The notes beneath the pieces are model-generated. The model was not told where the DNA came from. It saw only the letters and a list, made by a program, of their open reading frames with translations, and made no database searches. DNA of 21,363 nucleotides from a virus: the IMG/VR virus record IMGVR_UViG_3300034167_000303, positions 1 to 21,363 of that record; one strand, written 5' to 3'. The translations under genes were made by a program, and so were the position numbers. Shown piece after piece: positions 6,534-12,357 of the stretch; within the stretch, counting starts at the first letter, position 1; every line of letters begins with the position of its first letter.

Positions 6534-7167
6534 TAGCTAAAATTTTACCTACCAAATCACTTCTGTGGTTATGCTTAAGTTTAACCCATTCTATACCATC
6601 AATCTTCTTAGCCAGCTCAATAGCATAAGCTAAGCCATTGAAGTTTTCTCTAATATCTTGTTGTTCTAGATCACCATTAATAATAATCTTACCTGTCTTA
6701 CCAAGTCTAGTAAGGATAGCAAGCATCTCATGTCTAGTTAAGTTTTGAGCTTCCTCAACAACTAAGATATCATCAATAGTTTTACCTCTAATAAACTGCA
6801 CAGGATAAGCTGTAATCTTCTTCTCTTTAACAAGTTCTCCAATTTTAACTTTATCATAGCACTTTTCAAGGTTTTCTCTAAAAGCTTCCAAATAAGGATT
6901 GAATTTTTCTTCTAAGTCTCCTGGTAAAAACCCTAATGAGTTTCCTACCTCAACTGCTGCTCTTGTAACAAATATATGATCACATTGCTTCTTCATTAAG
7001 AAATCTAAAGCTGTTTGTGCACATATAAGTGATTTACCACTACCTGCTCTACCTGTTACTATGACAATTTGATTGTCAATAATAAGTTGTTTAGCAAGCT
7101 TTTGTTCTTCGTTAAGAGTTACATTATACTTAATGTCATTCTTTCTTTCCCTATTTGGTTCTTTCAT
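6517..7167 (-). CDS. phoH: PhoH-like ATPase
   Basis: 216 residues, a single PhoH/SF1-type P-loop domain. Walker A is GRAGSGKS at 39-46. The family pattern GFLPGDLEEKFNPY follows at 79-92. The Walker B region is ILVVEEAQN (134-142), and TRLGKTGKIIINGD at 153-166 completes the core, with a late arginine pair (HNHRSD) as candidate finger. PhoH-like proteins are nucleotide-dependent RNA or DNA helicase-like ATPases, very common in phage genomes; their role in infection is unsettled. Length is that of the minimal domain, with no fused PIN or KH domain. It sits between the PD-(D/E)XK nucleases and a row of small proteins. Confidence 0.9.
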   Translation of the reverse strand: MKEPNRERKNDIKYNVTLNEEQKLAKQLIIDNQIVIVTGRAGSGKSLICAQTALDFLMKKQCDHIFVTRAAVEVGNSLGFLPGDLEEKFNPYLEAFRENLEKCYDKVKIGELVKEKKITAYPVQFIRGKTIDDILVVEEAQNLTRHEMLAILTRLGKTGKIIINGDLEQQDIRENFNGLAYAIELAKKIDGIEWVKLKHNHRSDLVGKILANEYGD

Positions 7168-7173
7168 ACTTTT

Positions 7174-8109
7174 TTAAATATTTATTAGATAATTATTATT
7201 ATACTCTTCAAAAGTATAATTCCATTGATTGTTATCTATATGCCACTTAAGCCTAATCATAAGTGCATTATACTCAATCTCACCCTTATCTATCTGATTA
7301 TTAGATATCTTGTAACAATGTCTTGTAAAGAATTGTGTATCTACTACAGGCATATAACAAGAGAAAGAATATCCAGGAAATTTATGAGCAAGAGCTAACT
7401 TATAGAAAGCCATTTGTCTATAATATTTCCAGAACTCAAAACTTTCTGGAAAGAATTGTGCCCTCTTAGATGTAGTCTTTAAGTCTACAAGTACACAATA
7501 CTTCTCATCATGATTAACAATAACTCTATCCAGTCTGCTTTTACAGCTAACACCCATATGCTCAAAATAAACTTCATACTCATTGAATATTTCACAGTTA
7601 GGCCATTCTTGGAAAAGATACTTAGCACAAGCAACATGGCTATTTAAAGCTTCTATACAACCTTCTATAGTTAATTTTTGCTCTTTAGTCATAAACTGCT
7701 TACCTTCATTAAGCTCTAATTCTGCAATATACTCATAGATACTACTCTTCTTTAAAGTATTAAGTAGTGTATCATCTTTGTAGTTATTGTAGTAAGATGC
7801 TAGTCTTGATGCTTTAAGAAGTATATTATCAATATTATCTCCAAGATAAGTATCTTTAATAAGCATATATTGTGCAACTACATTACACAAGCTCTCATTA
7901 GGTTTAACTACTTCTGAAACAACAAAATCATCAGGACTCTCACAATACAGATGTAGGAGGCTTCCGTTTTCTAGACTTGGGGATGGAGGGTTTTTTTGTA
8001 TTGTTCCCTCCAGATACATCTGAAACAACTTTGGGCTTCCTCCTTGCTCTGGGTTTATCAGAGACAGACTGCTGTTGGCTATCTCCCTCCTCTCGTAATA
8101 ATTGGTCAT
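7174..8109 (-). CDS. PD-(D/E)XK nuclease (RecE/Cas4-like exonuclease family)
   Basis: 311 residues. The N-terminal pattern REIANSSLSLINPEQGGSPK followed by ENGSLLHLYCESPDDF (46-62) is typical of phage RecE/exodeoxyribonuclease VIII-like and DUF3799-type nucleases. The catalytic core shows E178 (NEYEVYF), K190-S-R192-L-D194, then VLVDLKTT (207-213) with D209 and K211, and QMAFYKLAL (232-240). These are motifs II-IV of the superfamily. It probably resects DNA ends for recombination with the nearby Sak4-like ATPase. No Cys cluster for an Fe-S site is seen, so it is not a true Cas4/AddB type. Its first 57 codons overlap the 3' end of the DUF1064 gene in another frame; the conserved N-terminus shows that 8109 is the genuine start. 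Confidence 0.85.
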   Translation of the reverse strand: MTNYYERREIANSSLSLINPEQGGSPKLFQMYLEGTIQKNPPSPSLENGSLLHLYCESPDDFVVSEVVKPNESLCNVVAQYMLIKDTYLGDNIDNILLKASRLASYYNNYKDDTLLNTLKKSSIYEYIAELELNEGKQFMTKEQKLTIEGCIEALNSHVACAKYLFQEWPNCEIFNEYEVYFEHMGVSCKSRLDRVIVNHDEKYCVLVDLKTTSKRAQFFPESFEFWKYYRQMAFYKLALAHKFPGYSFSCYMPVVDTQFFTRHCYKISNNQIDKGEIEYNALMIRLKWHIDNNQWNYTFEEYNNNYLINI

Positions 8110-8470
8110 AAATTTTCTTAATTTCTTCTACTACTTCTCTACACTGTACTTGATTTCTAGGCATAAAAAAGTTATGATCTGGAAACTTAAACTTAAATAG
8201 TTTATGCTTGATCTTAGCTTTTTCCTCAAGAAGCCCTTTAGTTTCTATAACTATCTTCTTATCAGCAAGATAGAAATCAGAAACATATTCCATCTTTCTA
8301 ATAGTCTTGTTTTGCCACTTAAAGGTAGGTTGTAACTCAAATGGTTCTTGCATCTTTAAGTTTGCAAGTAAATTCTCTTTCTCTAAAAGTTTATATAAGT
8401 AAACTTCTAGACCACTATCAAAGGTCAAGTTGTTATACTTGACCTTCTTAGTGGAATAATATTTTCTCAT
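7940..8470 (-). CDS. DUF1064-type PD-(D/E)XK endonuclease
   Basis: 176 residues. Core at 16-80: LTFDSGLEVYLYKLLE with E22, EYVSDFYLADKKIVIETKG with D65 and E76-x-K78. This is the DUF1064 arrangement of the restriction-endonuclease fold, seen in phage proteins thought to act as structure-specific or VSR-like nucleases. After about residue 125 a low-complexity, strongly basic tail follows (DKPRARRKPKVV, PKSRKRKPPTSVL) that should bind DNA. That tail is encoded entirely by the 170 bases shared with the next nuclease gene, so it may have arisen by overprinting. The gene starts with ATG at 8470, two bases after the preceding stop. Confidence 0.8.
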   Translation of the reverse strand: MRKYYSTKKVKYNNLTFDSGLEVYLYKLLEKENLLANLKMQEPFELQPTFKWQNKTIRKMEYVSDFYLADKKIVIETKGLLEEKAKIKHKLFKFKFPDHNFFMPRNQVQCREVVEEIKKIYDQLLREEGDSQQQSVSDKPRARRKPKVVSDVSGGNNTKKPSIPKSRKRKPPTSVL

Positions 8471-8472
8471 GT

Positions 8473-9057
8473 TTAAAAGGGAAGCCCTTGCAAATATATA
8501 TCTTTTTTGTAAAGAAATTTATTATTAATTTCTTTTAGTAACTCTTCTTTAAACTCTTTTCTTTGAGATAAGTTCTCAAATGAGTATAGTTTATGGAATA
8601 AGAAATATATATCTTCTATGCCCTCATGAATAATTTTAGTAGCTCTATAATTTTCATCATTAGTAGGACCTCCACCCCACTTAGCTACAAAAAATTGATC
8701 TATAATAGCAGTATTCTTATCATAAAAATCTTTAGTTATATGAAAAGTAATTACAAAAATACCATTAGCATTTCTTGATCTAATTGCATAAAATACTATA
8801 TTACCATCTAAATCTAAAATAGTATCATAGAATACATAATATGGAAAGCTATCTTTTAGATATCTTTTATTATGTGTCCCCTTCATATTATGAAATATCT
8901 TAGAAAAGATTTGCTCCATAGTAGTACTAGTCTTTCTAGCAGAGAATGGTTCATAATTAAAGATTCTCCTTATATAAGAACCATTAATCTTACTCATCTT
9001 GTTAGAATTGTAATACAAATCTAGCTTAGCTTTAATTTCATCTACTGTTGCTGCCAT
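8473..9057 (-). CDS. Protein of unknown function downstream of the E1-like gene
   Basis: 194 residues. It begins MAATVDEIKAKLDLYYNSNK; a mixed alpha/beta body follows (FPYYVFYDTILDLDGNIVFYA, IFVITFHITKDFYDK), with a GGG turn (KWGGGPTN) at about 128-134 and a helical C-terminus (SQRKEFKEELLKEINNK). No catalytic motif is obvious. Its ATG overlaps the end of the E1-like gene by 16 bases, the same close packing that holds the ubiquitin-like cassette together, so it may be a fifth member: an accessory factor, ligase or target. That is inference from position only; it could equally belong with the nucleases downstream. Confidence 0.65.
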   Translation of the reverse strand: MAATVDEIKAKLDLYYNSNKMSKINGSYIRRIFNYEPFSARKTSTTMEQIFSKIFHNMKGTHNKRYLKDSFPYYVFYDTILDLDGNIVFYAIRSRNANGIFVITFHITKDFYDKNTAIIDQFFVAKWGGGPTNDENYRATKIIHEGIEDIYFLFHKLYSFENLSQRKEFKEELLKEINNKFLYKKDIYLQGLPF

Positions 9058-9719
9058 GTTAGACCATTAAAAGTGTGAAAGAAAGGAACTTCTCTAATCT
9101 CCTCACCAATATCTTTTAGATGTTTTTGATTGGCAAGATAATTACAGAATAGTGCTACAGCTTGAGTTGCTACCATAGCTGCATAATGACCTGTCTGTTT
9201 ATAACTACAAGGCAAATCAGGTATCTCATCATCTCTTCTCAAAGAATCTAGATACATCTGTATATGCTCATCTTTATACACACAGAAGATTTGAAACTCT
9301 TCTGCTTGAAGTCTGGTATCTATAAAGATTTTCTTATCTTCATCTTTACACCATTCCTCAAAGATAAGTTTTCTAGCTTCCATATTGTCAAACATAGCAA
9401 AGCAATAAGGAGTTACCTCATTACCTTCCTCATATTTACCAAGATTATCAAGATAAGCATTAGAGTATTCCCTAATCATATTAGCAACTGCTATACCTTT
9501 AAGCTTACCCAAATCATCATACTTAAAGAACTGACAATCTAGATTAACATCTTCTACAGTATCCATCTCATAACAAAATAACTCATGCCTAAGTCTGGAG
9601 AGGAAGAAAGCTACATAGGCACCAACACCACCTAGACCCCCTAGAGTAATTTCTAGGGGAGTCTCTGTTACAAATGGTGCTGCTGAGAATCTACTGAATT
9701 CTAAGCGATTATATCTCAT
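9042..9719 (-). CDS. E1-like / ThiF-family ubiquitin-activating enzyme
   Basis: 225 residues, a minimal Rossmann-type adenylating domain. Residues 25-33 (TLGGLGGVG) form the ATP-binding glycine loop. CYEMDTVEDVNLDCQFF (49-65) is the family D-x-D-x-V-x3-N-L-x2-Q region, with D53, N59 and Q63. K72/K74 (GKLKG) and FDNMEAR (110-116) are the other nucleotide-contact motifs. C171 in LPCSYKQTGH is the best candidate for the thioester Cys. The zinc-binding CxxC pairs of MoeB/ThiF are absent. It would adenylate the C-terminus of the ubiquitin-like protein encoded upstream. The ATG overlaps the JAMM gene's TGA by 4 bases. A strong hairpin lies in its early codons (9634-9664). Confidence 0.85.
   Translation of the reverse strand: MRYNRLEFSRFSAAPFVTETPLEITLGGLGGVGAYVAFFLSRLRHELFCYEMDTVEDVNLDCQFFKYDDLGKLKGIAVANMIREYSNAYLDNLGKYEEGNEVTPYCFAMFDNMEARKLIFEEWCKDEDKKIFIDTRLQAEEFQIFCVYKDEHIQMYLDSLRRDDEIPDLPCSYKQTGHYAAMVATQAVALFCNYLANQKHLKDIGEEIREVPFFHTFNGLTWQQQ
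9634..9664 (-). repeat. Strong hairpin in the first codons of the E1-like gene
   Basis: Left arm 9634-9645, six-base loop 9646-9651, right arm 9652-9664. The 8-base core (CCCCTAGA/TCTAGGGG) is perfect and is extended by AGAC/GTCT past a single bulged base at 9660, giving a 12-pair stem. It covers codons 19-29, encoding the start of the glycine-rich ATP loop. The stem stands out in surrounding AT-rich DNA and could slow or gate translation or mark RNA processing. The coding constraint (Gly codons) may explain part of the GC richness. Confidence 0.45.
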
Positions 9720-10768
9720 GGCTTATACTTAATATATTCCTGCCACTCTCTATCAGTCATTCTAGAAATGTCCTTATTGCTTTTAGATTTACCAAAAGGA
9801 ATCTCATCTAAATCATTATTCATAGCTTCTGCATCTTCAATCATAGAATGAATAACACCTAAATTAAAAGTAAGTTGAGTCATAAACTTATGATTAGGAG
9901 ACATCTCTTCAAAGGTATTCATCAAATCAAAGATTGCTTTCTTAGCTTCTTTAGCTTTGTAATTATCTACATAGTCCATGCAAATCTTTTCTACCTCATC
10001 AAGATAAGAATCTAAATGATCTTCATTCTTAATTTCTGCAAGTACATCTTTAAGAGTAGCAATCTTAAAGTTAAGAGTACCTAAGTTGTACTGATTAAGA
10101 GATTTAATAAATGGAATTTCTTGCTGAATCTTGTAATACTTACCATGAGAAGAAGTTGCTACCGGAGTTCTAGCCCTCTTCTCAGCTTGTACTACTTCAA
10201 ACTCTTCTAAGAATTCATTATTATCTGTACTACATATAATTACAGGAAGAGAATACTCTACAATAATTCTACCATCACTGACTTCTTTCTTAGTATAGTT
10301 ACTATCCATGCCTCTATAAGAGACAGTATTAATAACCATATCAGTAGCTATTCTAGCATTGAAGTCTAACTTGTTATTAACAATAACAGATAGATGGAAG
10401 GGGAAGTTACTTATATTATCATGTAAGTGCTTATCATCTACACCTGATGGTGTGACACCCATATTGTGATGAGAGTGGATACTGAAGAACATTACAGGCC
10501 ACTTATCCTCATTATTCTCAAAGTACTCAGCTAAAGTTGTACCCCAGTCATACTCAGTATAACCAGATGTGCCTACATCTTTAAGAATGAGATCTATTAC
10601 ATGAAGTTTTAAGGTATCATTATAGATATCACCCTCAACCTTCATTACACCAACTCCACTCCACTCTATACTAGAGCATTTGGAATTCAAAAACTTGATT
10701 TTGTCCAGTACTCTGTTCTCCAGAGTTATTGGATTTTTTAAACTTTTCTTTATAATCATCAAAAACAT
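9716..10768 (-). CDS. JAB1/MPN (JAMM) metalloprotease, deubiquitinase-like
   Basis: 350 residues. A complete JAMM motif is present: E35 (IEWSGVG) and H98-S-H100-x7-S108-x2-D111 (IHSHHNMGVTPSGVD). This spacing is exactly that of zinc-dependent isopeptidases such as Rpn11 and AMSH. The MPN domain covers about residues 5-145. The remaining 200 residues include an acidic and helical C-terminal region with no known motif. Likely roles are to trim the ubiquitin-like precursor or to remove it from targets. Start: ATG at 10768 (MFLM) or 10759; homology-like sequence (IIKKSL-x-NPITLENRVL) begins at once, so the 98- or 89-base overlap with the E2-like gene is real. The next gene (E1-like) overlaps by 4 bases. 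Confidence 0.9.
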   Translation of the reverse strand: MFLMIIKKSLKNPITLENRVLDKIKFLNSKCSSIEWSGVGVMKVEGDIYNDTLKLHVIDLILKDVGTSGYTEYDWGTTLAEYFENNEDKWPVMFFSIHSHHNMGVTPSGVDDKHLHDNISNFPFHLSVIVNNKLDFNARIATDMVINTVSYRGMDSNYTKKEVSDGRIIVEYSLPVIICSTDNNEFLEEFEVVQAEKRARTPVATSSHGKYYKIQQEIPFIKSLNQYNLGTLNFKIATLKDVLAEIKNEDHLDSYLDEVEKICMDYVDNYKAKEAKKAIFDLMNTFEEMSPNHKFMTQLTFNLGVIHSMIEDAEAMNNDLDEIPFGKSKSNKDISRMTDREWQEYIKYKP

Positions 10769-11795
10769 TATTTATAAGTGAGAGGGGTGCACAATCTCTA
10801 AGAAGAGTGAGCAATAGTCCATCAATATTACTATACATCTTTCTTGAGGCTTTATAGATAGATGTAACTTTCTTATGCTTAATAAGAACATCATCAAACT
10901 TTACATATTTTTCCATAAGCTTTGTCTTATCAAGTACATCATTAGCCTCATAAGAAAACAAGTTGAAGAAATCTTTCTTTATAGCATCATAATCAATAGA
11001 TACTGCTATTTCCTCAGGAAGAGTACTAATCTTAATATAGTTATGGAAAGTATCTATAAACTTCTCATCATTATAGATAAGTTTTACAAACTCTTCCCAT
11101 TGTAGATCCATAGTTCTACCTAATTTGCTAAGAGCATAGTAATGGTCACCATGTTCTGTCTTCTGAGTAATAGTTCTATAAAAGTTTACCCAGAAAATAT
11201 CTGCATCATCCTCATTAAAGGTATCTATTTGATAATGTAAATTATCCAATGACATCTTAAGAGGAGAAGAACCTAAGCAATAGCTGCTAAAGTTACCATG
11301 TACATGAGGATGTATAAAATCAGGATTACCTGCATCTACTGTAGTTCTAAAGACATATATAGAACTTCCAACAAAATAGAAATATATATCTCTAAGTTCT
11401 ATAGGCGCTCTAGTATCATTAACTACAGTTAAGAACAACTTAGGAAAATGTATACCAAGATAATAGTTACCTTCCACCTCAGTTAATCCCATCTTGCAAA
11501 TATTAGTATCATACAACTCAGAGTTCTTAAGCTTATTGTAAACACTAATTACTTTAAACTTATTAGTATCTACTACAGCCTTATCTTTTTTGTAATATTC
11601 ATAAAGAGCAAAGTATTTATTAGTTTCTGAGTACTGATTAGTAAAACCATTAGCAATATCATTGTAATACTTGTACTTTCTGCACTGTTTAATGTACTCC
11701 TCTACATTAACATCTAAACTAAACTTAGGTTGGAGAGTTTGGGGTCTCCTAAGAAACCCCTTAATCTCCGCATATTTTTTACTTCTGAGTGGCAT
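10671..11795 (-). CDS. E2-like ubiquitin-conjugating protein (PRTRC-B/Prok-E2-like)
   Basis: 374 residues. The key segment is HPHVHGNFSSYCLG at 162-175, preceded by beta-strands (IYFYFVGSSIYVFRTT) and followed by a helical region. An HP-(N/H)-x-G...CL segment with His about 10 residues before the Cys is the signature of the E2 fold active site; here H162 and C173 are 11 apart. The family is best matched by the prokaryotic E2-like proteins of PRTRC-type cassettes. The first 100 residues and the last 150 are extra to a minimal E2 and are not recognisable. Position between a ubiquitin-like gene (17-base overlap) and the JAMM gene (98-base overlap) strongly supports the call. Without structural comparison the E2 assignment stays probable, not certain. 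Confidence 0.7.
   Translation of the reverse strand: MPLRSKKYAEIKGFLRRPQTLQPKFSLDVNVEEYIKQCRKYKYYNDIANGFTNQYSETNKYFALYEYYKKDKAVVDTNKFKVISVYNKLKNSELYDTNICKMGLTEVEGNYYLGIHFPKLFLTVVNDTRAPIELRDIYFYFVGSSIYVFRTTVDAGNPDFIHPHVHGNFSSYCLGSSPLKMSLDNLHYQIDTFNEDDADIFWVNFYRTITQKTEHGDHYYALSKLGRTMDLQWEEFVKLIYNDEKFIDTFHNYIKISTLPEEIAVSIDYDAIKKDFFNLFSYEANDVLDKTKLMEKYVKFDDVLIKHKKVTSIYKASRKMYSNIDGLLLTLLRDCAPLSLINNVFDDYKEKFKKSNNSGEQSTGQNQVFEFQML
11741..11760 (-). repeat. GC-rich hairpin near the start of the E2-like gene
   Basis: Left arm 11741-11748, four-base loop 11749-11752, right arm 11753-11760. On the minus strand it reads GGGGTTTC-TTAG-GAGACCCC, an eight-pair stem with one G-U. It lies 36-55 bases into the E2-like gene and about 20 bases past the stop codon of the ubiquitin-like gene. 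Codons used here (GGG, AGG, CCC) are rare in neighbouring genes, so the structure is not simply expected from local composition. Confidence 0.4.
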
Positions 11796-12351
11796 GCTTA
11801 GCTTCAGCTAGAGCCCTTTGGTTAAATCTTGCAGCATTAGCAGTATTTCTAATACCAAGTGCATACTCAACTTCAAAGAGTCTATCTTCAGAAGAAGGAA
11901 GAGTTACTGAAGGAGTTACAGGCCAGTTATTTGCCTCTTCAATTTCTTCATCCTCTCTCTCAGAAAGAACAGCTTCAGCATCCTTAAGCTTAGCACTCAT
12001 AATATTTACACTATCATGAGTGTAATTACCAATGATATCAATGATTTCATCATCATTATTCTCAATAGCTTCCTTTCTAAGTTCTCTTAGTTGATCTCTA
12101 AGACTGTAATACTCAGAAGGAAAAGCTGCCTTCATATCCTTAGGAGAAATAAAGACCTTTAAGTTACCCTCTGGAAGAATAGCATCAGCATGCTCCAAGG
12201 AATACAAAGCTTTACCAACAGTAACAGTCTTGTTACTGAAATCTACTGCAGGAAGAGCAGCTACTAGCTGAGAGAAAGTGCTTACCCCAGCTTCTACCTC
12301 AAATTGATTAACTTGAGAATTGTTTGTTGTTACAACAGTTACTTTACGCAT
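11779..12351 (-). CDS. Ubiquitin-like beta-grasp protein with long C-terminal extension
   Basis: 190 residues. Residues 1-70 have the beta-grasp pattern: strand VTVVTTN, strand NQFEVEAG, helix TFSQLVAALPAV, strand KTVTVGKALYSLEHADAILPEG, strand LKVFISPK. This agrees with ThiS/PRTRC-C-type and Prok_Ub-type proteins, in particular the late ADAILPEG-x-LKVFISP segment. Residues 80-190 form a helical, highly charged extension (EYYSLRDQLRELRKEAIE; EREDEEIEEANNW) that ends HATQK. There is no Gly-Gly, either at the end or near residue 75, so conjugation through a standard diglycine is not visible. It is the first gene of the cassette, with its own A/T leader, and the E2-like gene starts 17 bases before it ends. 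It may be a conjugated modifier or a structural scaffold with a ubiquitin fold. Confidence 0.75.
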   Translation of the reverse strand: MRKVTVVTTNNSQVNQFEVEAGVSTFSQLVAALPAVDFSNKTVTVGKALYSLEHADAILPEGNLKVFISPKDMKAAFPSEYYSLRDQLRELRKEAIENNDDEIIDIIGNYTHDSVNIMSAKLKDAEAVLSEREDEEIEEANNWPVTPSVTLPSSEDRLFEVEYALGIRNTANAARFNQRALAEAKHATQK

Positions 12352-12357
12352 TTTATT

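Noticed and set aside
9042-9719. MoeB/ThiF of cofactor biosynthesis
   Set aside because: No thiamine or molybdopterin genes are present, the zinc Cys pairs are missing, and the neighbours are E2-like and JAMM genes.
11789-12019. Plus-strand frame rich in Ser and Leu opposite the ubiquitin-like gene
   Set aside because: Low-complexity antisense shadow of the Glu/Ala/Asp-rich extension; no leader and no neighbour on that strand.
9042-12351. Reading the cassette as a phage tail-assembly module (JAB plus ubiquitin-like domains, as in lambda K/I)
   Set aside because: There are no NlpC/P60 domains or tail genes nearby, and E1-like and E2-like proteins, absent from tail-assembly loci, are present.
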